Positions 44,841 to 56,987 of a DNA stretch of 64,000 bases are shown here, piece after piece. Each line of letters starts with the position of its first letter. Within the stretch, counting starts at the first letter, position 1. The DNA is taken from assembly GCA_000697665.1 (NCBI GenBank), contig KL197728.1:385154-449153 (forward strand), in the 5' to 3' direction. The position numbers and the translations under genes are program-made. Below the pieces are notes generated by a model. It made no database searches and had not been told where the DNA came from. It saw only the letters and a program-made list of their open reading frames with translations. Origin of the DNA: Jaapia argillacea MUCL 33604 (Eukaryota; Basidiomycota; Agaricomycetes; Jaapiales; Jaapiaceae).

Positions 44841-45720
44841 GGTGTGAATACCCCCGATCTTATTATCTGTGATCAGTGTCGAAACTACTGTCGAACAGAT
44901 GCCCACGACTGCAAGTTTTCAATTGCAGTCTCTACGAATCTGGACGACAGTTGGCAGCGTAGTGATTGTGGTGTATTCTTAAGACAATAGTAAGTGATCG
45001 GAGTCGCCTTGTGTTCTGAGCATGCAAGCAAAGATCAATGTTTCACCATGTCCGGTTAGCATCGGTGGAAGGAGTGATGAACGTTCGAGGGTCAAAGTTG
45101 ACGGCGACTTAACTATTCAGGAAAGGATGGTGTGAGTGCCCCCGAGCTTATCTGCCATGGGAGTCGAAACTTCTCTCCAGAAAGAAGGCCATAACTGCAC
45201 CTTTTCAATTGCTGTCTCTATGGAACCTGGACGACAATTGACAGCTTATCGCTGCTACGTTTCCTCAAGACAATAGTAACTGATCGGAGTCGCCCCGCGT
45301 TCTAAACATGCAAGCGAATGTCACGATCTCATCATCTTCGGTTAGCGTCCGCGAGAGGATGGGTAATTTGAATCGACCTGCCAACCTGCAGTTCATAAGC
45401 GCTCGAGGATCAGAAGTGACGTGGACCCTGACAATCGGACGGGTGGGCGTCTGAGCTTCCGAGGAGTTGGTAATGACGGTCGAAACCACCCTCGAAGAAG
45501 AGGGTAGAAATGACCAGAAGTCTCCACTGCATTGCAGTTTGAAGTTTGAATCGAGTACTCGGATGGTAGCAATCAGCCACTGCGGCGTTACTTTAACCCA
45601 CGAAAACCACACGCATAGATAATCAGCTTGAACCTCGCACCTTGCGTCTGTAGCTCTCATGTCCGGAAAGATAACGCTGGCCGCGAAATTAGGTTTTCGG
45701 GGATGATCAAGGTTAAGGTT
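44841..45720. repeat. Three head-to-tail non-coding repeats of about 290 bp
   Basis: Copy 1 (about 44841-45128) and copy 2 (about 45129-45430) share GGTGTGA-TACCCCCGA-like starts, TTTTCAATTGC-GTCTCTA, CTGGACGACA-TTG-CAGC and AAGACAATAGTAA-TGATCGGAGTCGCC at a constant offset of 286-288 bases. A third, more diverged copy (about 45436-45720) keeps GGTCGAAACCACCCTC and GCAGTTTG-type pieces. The block lies upstream of the GTPase gene. No coding frame runs through the copies, so it is a tandem duplication of intergenic DNA or an eroded element. Confidence 0.65.
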
Positions 45721-45837
45721 GGTCCAGGAGTTCTACGTGTCACTGCTTTGCATAGGTGTGTCACTCGATGTGACTCGGAGTAAGGTGGTGGATGAAATTG
45801 AGAACTACATAGGTACCCCAGAAACAAAACCTAGAGT

Positions 45838-48014
45838 TCACTCGGAGTCAGAGAGGAAAATGCGCCCGAAATATTGTTCGACGCCAGTCGCGCTATGTGC
45901 CCGGGCGCCTATAAACCCATCGGGCCGGACAACCACGACGGAGACCTCGCCACTTACAGGTACATGATACCCCGCATGCGCGTGTCCATCGCGGTCGACA
46001 AATACCTGCTCGAACATTCCATTGGCTTGGGTGCAGGCAGCTGCTCCTTGTGATCCCGATTCTGGACTGACAATGAGAACTCCGCGGACGGCACCCTTGG
46101 GCTGTCGCGCGATTACACCTGATAGGTTTTGGAGTGTATCTGAACTGCTGCTTCTAGTGCCATTGCCTGCGAAGACGAGCACCGAGTGGACAGAGGGGGA
46201 GAATATGTCGAATAAGCTGGCCTGAGTGCCGGTATTTGACACGTCGACCAAAACCGGGGCCTCCGGAGCTCTATCCCCCGGCTGTGCGGCAGTCTCGCTC
46301 TCCTTGTTGTATGCACTGGCCAATGTGGCCGGGTCGCGCTCGACACCCTCGTTATACACGATGGAGCTGCCGCGATAGTTGACGCCCAACTGCGTCATGG
46401 CCTTGCGCAGCTTGTTCTCACTGGTGTCGGGGCCCGTTTTCCGGTTGAACACGATCTTCAGCAGCTCGGTAGTTTTGTTCAACATCTCGGCGATGATGGG
46501 GAGGCGTTCTTCTCCGTAGGAGTCCAAGAGTGAGGCAGGAGCGTAGCCCTTCTGGACGAGCGCTAATTTCCATCCTAGATTGAACTGAATGTTTACGATG
46601 AGTATCCCCTATGCATTGGATCATTCCAAGGTATAACTCACGGAATCTTGAATACTGGAATTCAGTCCTTGACCACCCGTGGGACTGTGACAATGGGCGG
46701 CATCTGTCATGAACTTAGAAATTAGTTACCTGTATTCGAACAGATAAAACTAACCTCCAGCTACGAACACTCGCCCAACCCTAAGCTTGTCGACCATACG
46801 AATATTTGGCCTACATGACGCAAATATAATCGGTCTCCAGCGTCTACAACCACCAGTGAGTGAAAGCCCACCTATACTTAGATATCCAAACCACTTCGCC
46901 AAGAACGATGTCTTGTCTCCCAGATATCTCGTAGAATTCATCACGAACTAAATTGGGGTTCGCCAACAATTTCGGGATGTCGATCTTTCCTCCGATGATG
47001 AAGCTTAAAATGTCTGCGTCTTGCGACGATGGGCGGGTAACGACGCTGATTGGGGAGACAATCAGCCAAAGTCAGAATAGTTTTTAGACAGCATAGAGGA
47101 GGCTTACGCTTTCTTGGTCGGGTCTCCCCAGCGCTCCCAGTACTATAAGTCAACGATCAGTTTCCAAACGGCGTTTAAACGAATATCGCTCCAAAACTTA
47201 CCTGTCTTGCCTCCCCTTTCACCTTAATATCCCCAATGAGCATCTCACGGTCATCCTTCGTCTCACCCAAGAAACTCAAGCCCAGGGTCTTGCGCACCAC
47301 GCTGCGCGCCCCATCACAGCCAACCAACCACGCCACCTCCGACTGCTCAACAACCTCCTTCCCGTCAACGTGTCGCACGATCTCGACGGACACGCTGTCC
47401 GCGGACTGCGTGAAGCCGCGCAGCTCGGACCCGAACTCGACTTGCGTGCCTAAGGCTTCGAGGTGGGCCCTGAGAATGCGCTCGTGGTGATTCTGTCCGA
47501 GCATTACAGGTTTGGCCTGTGTGATGTCGTTACATGTGATCAGATTTAAGCACCGAGGAAAGATAAGATAAGTGCACTCATACGTAGGGGATCCCAATGG
47601 TCGGCTCATTCGTGGGGATCACATATTCACTCGCGATTTTGTGTCCGTCCAGCGGATCGTAATCTCTCTTGGTTTTAATTGGACCGGATAGGCGGTTGAC
47701 GTCGTCGAACGTCCCGAGGATCTTGTGTAGCTCGAGCGAGCGAGGCTAGAAATATACATTGGTATCGTTAGGATCAGGTGATGCTAACAGACGCGATGAA
47801 CGTACAGAAACACCGGCACCGCGCTCTCCAAGCCTGGGACTGGGTTCTTTATCGATGATGCGCACGTCTATGCCATTTTTGCGCAAAGCTAGTGCGAGAA
47901 CGAGACCTGAAGGACCGGCACCACTCTAGTAAGAAACAATTGCAAGGAACGTGAGCTTCGTGAATGTGGATGAGAAAAGAGGACACTCACGATCAAGACA
48001 GGGCCTGTGGACAT
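45838..48014 (-). CDS. FAD-dependent aromatic-type monooxygenase (PHBH fold)
   Basis: Nine minus-strand exons (48014-47991, 47925-47806, 47745-47584, 47516-47202, 47142-47108, 47045-46872, 46810-46755, 46703-46642, 46584-45838) give 564 residues. All three FAD motifs are present: the Rossmann GxGxxG (SGAGPSGLVLALAL, residues 9-22), the DG motif (VGCDGARSVVRKTLGL) and the GD motif (GDAAHCHSPTGGQGLN). The C-terminal 170 residues form the thioredoxin-like domain usual in the phenol hydroxylase/pentachlorophenol monooxygenase branch, with PDGFIGAR near the end. Such enzymes hydroxylate aromatic rings or polyketides using NAD(P)H and O2; the substrate is not predictable here. The neighbours (PMI and a GTPase) do not suggest a biosynthetic cluster. 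The frame closes exactly over all nine exons. Confidence 0.9.
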
Positions 48015-48354
48015 CGTCTTCCAGGGGCGTTACTGAGGATGAGGGAGGAGAAACGAATTTGGTCGTTACTCACTTGAAGACAACGAACGTTGAGCGAATG
48101 ATATTCAAGGAGTGAACAGGGAAAGATTGTCTAGCGGTATTATAGATATCATGTTACGCAGAGACCGCGGTACGTATACCGAGTCAGTGGCGAATCCGGA
48201 GTTCAATCGTCTCGCATAAACATCCTCTCCAGTCCTCTCCATGCACTGTTCTTGAAATAGCCGACAACCACAAAACCACCTATATATCACCAAACAAACT
48301 CGTCCATACAACCACTCAAACTCTAAGCCATCGCAACAGCCTTCACAACACGAG
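48015..48354. other. Intergenic, 340 bp
   Basis: Promoter of the monooxygenase gene and 3' region of the PMI gene; both run on the minus strand. No gene is seen. Confidence 0.4.
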
Positions 48355-49911
48355 TCAACCCAACCAACCCGCCCACCAAACCTCTCCCTCCCCTTCAACA
48401 ACTACTTCACACCCTGGAACGACATAAACCACGCCCCCCTCTCCCAACTCTTCCACCTCCACCTCCCCTCCTCCCAACCCCTCAGCCACATCACCAACCG
48501 CTCTCCTCCCTTCAACCGTGAACCGGATCTTGGATCCCTTGGTGACGATACCGATCATCGGACCTCCGGCTTTTGGCAGTACCTCCCTCGTGCCTTGTTC
48601 TTCGTCTCCGCCTAATGACGTCCAAAGGACGGTGAACTCCTCCAATGGAGGGTTGAACATCCTCGATCTCGTGGCGTAGTATGGTTTTGATTGTAAGGAC
48701 CAGTGAGATGCGGGACGTGAGGTGTACGTTAGCATCGATGTGAATGTTGATATGTCGCGTTCGGCAGGTGGGACGAACGCAGAGTTAATCACATTGTCGG
48801 ATATGGCCATACATTCGATTATATCTGCGCAGAAAATATGAGAATTCGCGTCACTGAGAGAGGGGTGGGAGAGAAGCTTGAACGAGATGATGGGCGTAAA
48901 CGAAACGTACCTCCCTCCAACCAAGCATGAACCTCATCAGCTCCACAATAAATCGCCTCTCCCTTCTTCAATTTTACGAGGTTCATAAAGAACGTGGTAG
49001 CCAATACACCAACGTCTTCTTCATATTGGCCATTCACCTTCTTCAACAACTTCGCTTCTGTCTCGTTCACAACCCCATCTCCTCTCCCCCCAACTCTCCT
49101 CACGAGGGCATTAACGTCCTTTTTCATCTCCTCGAAAGATTCCTTCCCGCGAGTCAATAGTGCTCCGTAAACCCTCTTCAACCCCTCCTGACTCGGCTTC
49201 TCAACAAACTCTTTAACAACACCCTCATCCCCAATAGCCCTCCTCAACTCCTCAACACCCTCCAAAAACCTCTTAATCTCATCCAATGGTCTAAACCCAA
49301 CGAACCCCAAGAACGCCACACCCTCTCCAATACCCCCATCAACACTCCCATCATCCCCAATGGCAATAGCGATCTCAGGTTTATGATTCGCATCAACAAA
49401 CTCCTCTCCATCTCTCTTGTGCAACCTCTCGCCTAATTGGCGATCGGGATGTGCTTGGAGGGGAAGTGCTTGCCCGACAGAGAGGATTTTGAAGATGAAG
49501 GGGAGGTGGGGGGAATGGGAGGTTGGGCCTGAGAGAGCGAGGGTCGTGGGTTGGGTTCGAGTTAGGAGGGACGTGGAGAGGTAGTGAGAGGGGTTTGAGG
49601 ATATGAGGGAGAGTAAAGGTGTATCAGGGGAGGAGAAGAGGGAGAGTGGACCGGAAGGGTGGGTTCCCATCCATGTCTATTCATCCCATATCAAGATGAG
49701 TGGTCAAGTATTTGAGAGGTGGAAAGGAGAGACGCACCTCGGCATAGTGAGCATTTTCGTCTACCTCGAAATCTGGCCCGATAGAATTGGGAGCGAACTT
49801 TGCTACGAGTGAGGTAGAGCCTGGTTTACCCCAGTCATATGTCTGGATTGACGTTCGTAGACGGATGAGGTGCTTGTCGGTTGGTGGTGGTGGTGCGTCT
49901 GATTCAATCAT
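48355..49911 (-). CDS. PMI40: Mannose-6-phosphate isomerase, type I
   Basis: Three minus-strand exons (49911-49738, 49676-48911, 48824-48355) give 469 residues, slightly longer than the usual 430-450. The enzyme interconverts fructose-6-phosphate and mannose-6-phosphate in the cytosol, feeding GDP-mannose for glycosylation and the cell wall. The zinc ligands of the type I family are recognisable: Gln and His in LQAHPD, Glu in NHKPEIAIA and His in CGADEVHAWLEG. The N-terminus has the conserved YDWGKPGS, then TWMGTHPSGP across the first splice junction, and later IFKILSVGQALPLQAHPD. The second intron (86 bases) splits the EG-D codon just before IIECMA. The C-terminal 130 residues are Gly/Glu/Val-rich and less conserved. 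Confidence 0.93.
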
Positions 49912-50659
49912 CAGGATGTTTGGCTTGGATATTGGGTATGGACGTTGAGGGGGAGTTGTAACAGGTTACGAGGGAGGAATAGGCTTTATATATGTCGGCT
50001 TTCATGGCTGGGCGGATGGTGAGCAGATGAAAAAATAGAGTGGATTCATGGTGACGAGGGTGATGTAATCATACACCTCCACTAGGTTCACTGGTCACTG
50101 GTGGACCGGGGGCGTATCTCTTGCAATACTTAAGCTTTCAGCGTTAGTATGAGCGTTCCACATGGGAATGAGAGAATGTGACATCAACCAAGAAGCAAAT
50201 TGGAATCGTTGAAGCAACACAACGTATCACAGGATCGTAGTATAACTTACACCATCGTATGTCAATGAAGTACAGGTCCAAAAAACACAAGAAGCTACCA
50301 ATTGTCCAATCGCTGAAGCCTTCGATTTTGCACTGCAACGACTCGGAATTGCAACCTCAGTAAGAAGACGGTGGTAGTGGCAGAGGTGTCGCGAGCTCGA
50401 ACCTCTACCATTGACTGCGCTTGTCAAGTACGTCAGGAGCCACCGCCATTCATTGCTTGTTGGAAAGAGGTCCACGCAGTAACAGAGCTCAGCTTCCAGG
50501 GGCAAACCTGCACTTCTCAGGAGGGGCTTGGCGAGGACGACGTATCGGATGAATAGACTTCCGAGGGCGCCGAACAGGTGGAACTGGTTTCTGGGTTTCA
50601 TCCCTGTGAAGTATGACATGTTCGTCGGTCAAAGACGACTGCATGACATGGTTCATCAC
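49912..50659. other. Intergenic, 750 bp
   Basis: PMI promoter and 3' region of the next F-box gene. A 130-codon minus frame at 50227-50619 has no family features, and an exon reading is not supported. Confidence 0.4.
49985..49992 (-). promoter_or_regulatory. TATA box of the PMI gene
   Basis: TATATAAA on the minus strand, 74-81 bases before the ATG at 49911. Confidence 0.5.
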
Positions 50660-52345
50660 TCACCAGGTGACTTCATCAACGGGATTGAAACTCTTTCCAA
50701 ACGAGAAGTCTGAAACCAGCCTCTTCATCTTGTTGACATCTCCCTTCGACATGGAACGTCCAGAAGTAGGATCGAGGACCAGCCTCGTCAGCAATGAGCC
50801 CTTCCTCGTCTCCAGGAACCGGGTGACAACAGGTATTGGCGATGAGCAACCGTAATGTAAACCTGTTAACATTGGACAGATGAGCGACCTAGGCATGGAG
50901 AGGGCCTCAAGTAAGCCGGAGGAATCACGCCCTCTAATGCTCAACCTCAAGAGTTTTGGAATATTTTGGAAGAGAGAAGTCCAGGTCTCCATCTTAACCG
51001 CCTCTGGTTCACTTGGTGAATGGACATAATCGATTACCAAAACCTCCAACCCGGACCCAAGCAGGAGAGGGCCGAGTTCATTCAGGACCTGGGAATCCGA
51101 CATGTCCGTGCTGTTTACGCACAGTCGTAGGTCCAAGGTCCAAGGTTTCGTTGCACTCGATGTCGAGCTGTGATAGACGCAAGTGCCTTGCAACGTGACC
51201 TTGTTGAACCCGACGGTCACTTGGAGATATTTGATCGCGAGAATCGCTGTCTTTACAGGATGGTTTGCGACGGAGTATCGCCGAAGGATTCCTTCCTCCT
51301 CGACATCCTTGAGATCAACCCCAATGCGAATGACGGCGGTAGGTGGTACGAGCAGGTAGTGAGTTAGCCACGAGACTTGGACGGAATCTTCACCATCGAT
51401 GGTTAACGACCGAAGATTAGGAAGGGAGATCTCTTGGGCCTGAACCTCTCCGTCTTCGACAGCATCTGGTTCGAATGCGGGAGACTGGCACAGATGCAGA
51501 ACCTCCATGCCTTGGCACCTCGAGAGCATTCCAACGAAGGCTTCAGGGGAATTACTCTCGCCAGCCTCGACATTGGATATTGAGAGAGATGCCAACCCAC
51601 TGAACAAGGGCGCGGACCATGGGATACAAACATGACGCAAGATCAATGTCCGAAGGGAAGGAGCAACCTGCCCATCGAAAAGACAATCATCTTCCAACAA
51701 AAGATCGAAGAGACAGTTGATTTGCAGAGTCTCCAGGTATAGAGGTTGAGTAGAGAGTTGGCGCAGATCGAAAGGGGGGTCGGGTTCCCTATGTAAATGC
51801 AAAACGAGGGATTTCGTCCGGCTCAGGAGACCATTGGTGATTCCGAACACGTCGTGCAACCATTGCCGACAAGCGGACTTTGGTTGTTCGTCGTCATCAG
51901 AATCTTCGTCATCGCCTGACGATCCCTCAGACGTCTCGTCCAGCTTCCAAGGAAGATACTCTATGCGGACACTGAGGAGAGTGGATCCTGAGCGGTTGAT
52001 GTGCTCCTGGGCCCAGTACCGATGTGGGGAGCGAAAATGGACGTGATCCCAAAGGGCCGGCGTGTTTACAGCGATCTGTCGCCAGCGACGGCAAACATAG
52101 GTCACCACTCTCCACTCTTCCGCGACGCCCCCCGAATTCCTGACCAGGTTGAATACCTCGAGAAGAAGGGCGTCGGTGAGACTTGAGATAGATGCCAGCG
52201 AGTTGTGGACGGATCGAATAAGGGTCAGTCTGTCTATCAGCTGTCGCTCCTGCACGGCTAGCGCAGCCAGGGCTTCTGCTTTCGAGACGTTCCCAACATG
52301 CTGTCTGAGGGACGTGTCATTGACTGGGTATCTAGAGGATGACAT
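50660..52345 (-). CDS. F-box/LRR-like protein (intact, outside the array)
   Basis: A single frame of 561 residues runs from the first ATG (52345, MSSSRYPVND) to TGA at 50660. A helical segment (about 20-50, KAEALAALAVQERQLIDRL) precedes the F-box (about 52-110: LTDALLLEVFNLV, VTYVCRRWRQIAVNTPALWDH). The LRR-like region follows, with LRTLILRHVCIPW, MEVLHLCQSP and LEVLVIDYVHSP. An acidic insert (SSGDDEDSDDDE) lies near 145-160. Its C-terminus (SDFSFGKSFNPVDEVTW) is the key for recognising the displaced tail of the retroelement-split F-box gene at 22.1 kb. It is probably an SCF substrate adaptor with unknown target. Confidence 0.83.
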   Translation of the reverse strand: MSSSRYPVNDTSLRQHVGNVSKAEALAALAVQERQLIDRLTLIRSVHNSLASISSLTDALLLEVFNLVRNSGGVAEEWRVVTYVCRRWRQIAVNTPALWDHVHFRSPHRYWAQEHINRSGSTLLSVRIEYLPWKLDETSEGSSGDDEDSDDDEQPKSACRQWLHDVFGITNGLLSRTKSLVLHLHREPDPPFDLRQLSTQPLYLETLQINCLFDLLLEDDCLFDGQVAPSLRTLILRHVCIPWSAPLFSGLASLSISNVEAGESNSPEAFVGMLSRCQGMEVLHLCQSPAFEPDAVEDGEVQAQEISLPNLRSLTIDGEDSVQVSWLTHYLLVPPTAVIRIGVDLKDVEEEGILRRYSVANHPVKTAILAIKYLQVTVGFNKVTLQGTCVYHSSTSSATKPWTLDLRLCVNSTDMSDSQVLNELGPLLLGSGLEVLVIDYVHSPSEPEAVKMETWTSLFQNIPKLLRLSIRGRDSSGLLEALSMPRSLICPMLTGLHYGCSSPIPVVTRFLETRKGSLLTRLVLDPTSGRSMSKGDVNKMKRLVSDFSFGKSFNPVDEVTW

Positions 52346-53365
52346 TGTTTGTTGGAGGAGCGATAGATTACCGCTTCTCAAGCGCAACGATTCGTGAATC
52401 AGTTCAAGGATTCCAAAGGTGAAGACTAAATACTCACTGTGGCCTTGATGCCTGGTGAAGAAACAAACTCCTTCAAGTTATTGCACTTACGTGAAAGCGA
52501 GTCTGCTATTGTGTGTGAGCACAAACCAACGAGCCAAAGTCTAGTTCATGAAACCGTCACCTTGGACTTTTTCAAGCCGCCCAATGGAGAAGGATGTTCT
52601 ATGATTTTTCCAAGGGTTCTCCTTCAACTCTCAGGGAGGGATGAATTCGAAGTTGAAGGGCAAGGACTTCATACAGTAGCGTGTTCTTTGTGCATGTTTG
52701 CTTGTGGCGGCGACTTCCGCCACCCTTCAAGAAAACATCAATTAGAAAACATCAATTAGAAAACATCCCAAAAACGCTTGGACTTGTCCCCTTTACATTT
52801 CTCTGGACCTTTACTGTCGTAGCTCGTGATCGGTGTCGACGGAACTGAACACAAGACGATCTCGTTGTTCATTCCATTATGGCTGAGAAGTCCTCTATGT
52901 CAAGTGACTCGACGCAGGCTGGGTGAGAGTGTTTTACGCAAGTTACATCCAAGCCCGTAGGAGGAGAGCTGCGATGTGCTTGGTCCCTTAGTTTCAGACC
53001 CTACCGTGAGTCGAATTCAGCCCCCATCTTATCCGTGATGTCAAGTTTGCTCCGTTTCAGATGGTTTGTCGCTTCGAGCCCGAGATCGTTTCCTCGTCGG
53101 AGGTCCTTCAGATAGTCGATATAGTTGGCGGGTCGTGAGACACCGTGTCATCCATTACTCCATCCTCTTCATGGGCGAAGCCAACTTATTCTCTCCCTTA
53201 TTGGTTCCTCATCGATAGCTGCTCTTCCTTCTTCCTTCTTATTCCTGTCCAGTTGCAGTCACTGCTGGGAACCCTATCTTGTGACCTTGAGTGGTCCTTC
53301 CCCGGAGAACCGCTCCTCAAGCATATATATAGCTTCACTACTGCTTGACTTGACTTGACACACCC
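52346..53365. other. Intergenic, 1.0 kb
   Basis: Divergent spacer between the F-box gene (minus) and the first family II beta-lactamase-fold gene (plus). It contains a small tandem repeat of about 14 bases (GAAAACATCAATTA) near 52,730-52,767. A 106-codon plus frame at 52439-52759 has no recognisable features. Confidence 0.4.
53324..53331 (+). promoter_or_regulatory. TATA box of family II copy 1
   Basis: TATATATA, 35-42 bases before the ATG at 53366. Confidence 0.5.
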
Positions 53366-55025
53366 ATGGCCACCTCCAACCTGACTTCGATACACGACAC
53401 TTTCCAAACCTTTCTTGACAGTGCTGTCGAAGGCGGTGCCGCTCCCGGGCTTCAATGTATTGTCTTTGACGGATCGTCTATCCTTTTCAATGGAGCCTCA
53501 GGTCTGGCGACACTTCCGTCTCCTTCACACCCTTCTGGTGTCCCGTATACCCCCTCGACGATATCATGGCTAGCGTCCTGTACCAAGATATCAATGTCCT
53601 TGATCATTCTTCACATCATCACCCGAAACCTTTGCCAAACTGGGTTCACCTTCGACGATTTGGACGATCCAGAGAAGCTCGCTGAAGTGCTCCCTGAATT
53701 CAGTGTCTGGTCAGGAAGTTTGACTACGAAGATTATAGAAGGATTTGGGGAGGTCGGAGAAGATGGGAAGAGAATGATGAAATTGAGGGATGCGAAGGAG
53801 CGTGTTACACTTCGACATTTGCTAACGCATACAGCTGGTATGGCTGCTTCTTGGGGTCATCCTCTTATGAAGGAACTTGTGTGTGCGATTGGTACTTCTC
53901 CTTGGACTGAGTTTTACTTTTTCCGTTTATCGTTTTAGGTTCGTCCATCCGATGGAAGCATCCCGAATTTTGGTTCAAGCCTTGTTTCTGGCGACACCCG
54001 TGACTTCGAGATTCCCTTGGTCGGAGAACCTGGGTTGATGTGGTGGTAGGTTTATATCCCTTTCGATGTTCATAAAAGTCCGAGATGCTCGCGTCGTCAC
54101 TTGCTGTCGTTCCCTCTGAAACATCGTTTAGTATCTGACGCATATGATACAGCTATGGCCAAGCCACCGACTGGCTTGGCCAATTTGCAATACGTGCCAC
54201 GAACAAGACTCTTCGACAACTTTTCAACGAGATCATCTGGGAGCCTCTTTCGATCCCGACATCAGAAGCCGACATCTTCTTTCCAAATCCCACCCCATCA
54301 ACACACGCTTCAATGTCGATGCGCGTCTCTTCATCGCCATCATCGGCATTCCAGCCATCTTCTTTCAAGATTTATATCCCCGAGGGCGGAGGAGAGCCGG
54401 CTCCTGGCAAAACTTACCATGCTAGTGGCTGTGTGTTCGCAAGTTGTCAGGCGTACGCGAAGGTGTTGCAAGCCGTGTTACGGAAAGACGAGAAGATCTT
54501 GAGTAAGGACGTTTGGGAGCGCGCGATGAAGGATGATTTGAAGGATAGGAAGGCCCCCGTGCAGTTACCAAAGGAAGCTTGGAAATCGAGCATGCCGCAC
54601 CTCAGTAACGAGTGAGTTTGCCGTGATCTGACTTTGTCGTGGACGCACGTTGACTTTGCGTTCGCGATTCAATGTTTTGTGTCATCTTCAGCGTCGGCGT
54701 ATTTGCAGAATCGACCTCTCTAGATGGTGGTGCTGGGATCAATCTTCTCCAGTGTTGCATCGCCACTGCTCCGGTTCGTCCAGTCCTACTTCCAAAGGGA
54801 TATGTAATATCTGAGACTGACTCGATAATGTAATCATAGACCAAGTCAGGTCGCCCAACTGGCTCCTTTGGTTGGGCAGGTCTTGCCAACTCGTATTACT
54901 TTGTTGACCCCGTCAACAACATTGGCGCGATTATGACGACGCAGCTCCTGCCCTTTTTCGACAAAGGGGTTGTGAAAGCGAGGGATCAACTGGAGGCATT
55001 GGTTTACAAGACATTCTTGGCATGA
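53366..55025 (+). CDS. Serine beta-lactamase-fold hydrolase, family II copy 1
   Basis: Five exons (53366-53878, 53939-54045, 54153-54611, 54692-54773, 54840-55025) give 448 residues. There is no signal peptide, so it is probably intracellular. The SxxK motif is Ser71-Cys-Thr-Lys74, inside LASCTK. The conserved tyrosine is in CYGQATDWLG at the exon 2/3 junction, with Gln replacing the Asn of YxN. The third motif is FGWAGLANSYYFVDP, where Trp-Ala-Gly stands at the position of KTG. SxxK plus Tyr plus Trp-x-Gly is the pattern of EstB-type esterases and LovD-type acyltransferases rather than true beta-lactamases. Substrate unknown. The exon 3 donor is GA|GTGAGT. Frame and intron positions match the copy at 62.3-63.9 kb throughout. 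Confidence 0.87.
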
Positions 55026-55538
55026 TGGGAGTTGGAGGGTGACACTTTGCGTACGCAGCTTTCTTTTGGCTTCATACGATGTGAGGCTGGTTCGCCAGCT
55101 TTCGCCATCCTTGCCCAAAGATTTACGCTGGCATTGTCCTTGACGATGACCGTCCAACGCTTAACTTGAGCGACCCAGCCGCCTGCATGCAAGATCGGCC
55201 TCGCGATCCTCCCACATACTATTTGGTGGACTCGTGTATAACTTTTTTTCGCAAACCAAACTTTTCAACTCGTTATAGCAAAAATGAGCATCACGGTCAC
55301 CAGCGCCGTGCCTGGGCCACCGTTAGTTCGGAACCGAGAGAAAGCAGTGTAATCAAGGTACCTAATTCGCCTTCCGTGGGCGCTTATCGCGCTTCTAGTG
55401 TCTCCATCGACGGCCCCGTCAAAAACTGGACAGCCAATGCGTTCGCTCTTCCTCCGCCATTTCTTGGTTGATGTCTATGCTCCGGCGGTCTCGCATGCGC
55501 ACATCCTCCTATAGCCTTCACCTCTTATGCACGTCGTT
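55026..55538. other. Intergenic, 510 bp
   Basis: Downstream region of the hydrolase and promoter of the first membrane-protein gene. No gene is seen. Confidence 0.4.
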
Positions 55539-56987
55539 ATGAACAAGATCCTCTTTTTCCTCACAACTCTTTGGCTCTCGTTTTGGCTCCCCGTGTTTCA
55601 GTTCCATCATGGAGTGAAGGGGCAGTCAGCGACCGCCGCCCAGTGTAATCGCTCCTCTCCCTTGGTTCGTCCGCTCATACCATCATATATACGACCTGCG
55701 TTCTCATTCATGGACAGACACAGAACTCTCTGGGCCAAAGCCCGTGTGATGATGCTGCAGCTCTCTGGGGAGTTTGCACCGGTGATGGTTCGTCGCATTT
55801 GATTTGATCTCCGTCATAGCTCAGTCTCCTGCTGGCATATAGCCACTCCATGGCCACCCCTCCCTAATGGTTCCCAGTACTCCCCACCTCAACCTGATCT
55901 TGGCGAGGTGAATCCGTGCACATGCAGTAGCGTCGTTTACGTCTTGGCCAGTGCTTGTGGATGGTGCCAGAATCAAAACTTTACAACGTCAGTTGTTATC
56001 GAATCTCTAAGAAACGACATATAGCTAACCATCCCGTTTTTAGGTGGGCGACATGGACGACAAACTGTACTACCGCCCAGCAAACAAAAGGGTAAGAGTC
56101 ACCTAAAATATGTGCAACGTCAACAAGACCTGATAATTAGACACTATGAGGTAGGTTTCCATCACTCATCCCGTCTGGCATTGCGATTCCACATTGGGCT
56201 TATATGGATGTATCTGTGAGTTCTCGTTTGTTTGCCACGGTGTCACGAGTGTCATCGAATGTCTCATTCATATCCAGGGTTTTGGAGGTAATTTTGATCC
56301 AACAATCGCGCTTCAACTCGGTGGTACGTCCGATACTGCTTCTCAGACACCTATCAATGACGTTATTCGTTTAAGACTCTCCTGAGTCATCTGCTGGATC
56401 ATCGGCGTCGACATCGAGTTCTTCGAGTTCTTCACCAACACCAGCCACATCAAATTCGCCCGGGATTCCGATATCTCCTTCCACCCCGAGCCCTACCCCG
56501 AGCCCCTCCCAATCCAAGAAATCCAACACGGGTGCGATAGTTGGGGGAGCTGTGGGAGGATTTGTTGTCGTGGCGGTCACGGCGATAGGGTTGACATGGT
56601 ATTGGTTCTCGAATAATCGAGATAGTACACAGCCAGGTACTTGATTGGTTCATTGTGCGTCTCGTTCACCATCCAACCGACCCGGGCTTCTTCAGTACAT
56701 GTTTTCGCCGGGAACCCAATGACGCCCTCGTCGCCAGCCATGACTCAAAACACATTCGGCTTCTATGTGAGGCAACCCCTGCTGACTTTGCACATTTCCC
56801 AGCTCGTTAATATCTTACTTAGGATCCAAATCACCACTCGCCCCCTCCAGTTTCTTCCACTGGCCCCACAGTAACGCCCTTTGTTGGTTCTCCGAATCGG
56901 CTGTATGGTCAATCGCCAGACCGTATTAGCAGCAATTATGCAGGAACGGGTGTATCTCGAGGATATACAGGTGTACCCGAGGTCTAG
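55539..56987 (+). CDS. Cys-rich type I membrane protein, tandem copy A
   Basis: Nine exons (55539-55664, 55718-55787, 55843-55987, 56044-56091, 56155-56215, 56278-56323, 56376-56636, 56696-56766, 56823-56987) give 330 residues. The start MNKILFFL aligns with copy B; an in-frame ATG at 55527 is possible. Residues 1-28 are a signal peptide. The ectodomain (about 29-165) has eight cysteines (QCNRSS, SPCDD, VCTG, NPCTCSS, ACGWC, NCTTA). A Ser/Thr/Pro stalk follows, then one membrane span (about 220-245, GAIVGGAVGGFVVVAV), and a cytosolic tail of about 85 residues ending GYTGVPEV. I know similar proteins as common, uncharacterised agaricomycete membrane proteins that resemble cell-wall sensors in layout; function is inference. 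All introns are GT-AG. Confidence 0.85.
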
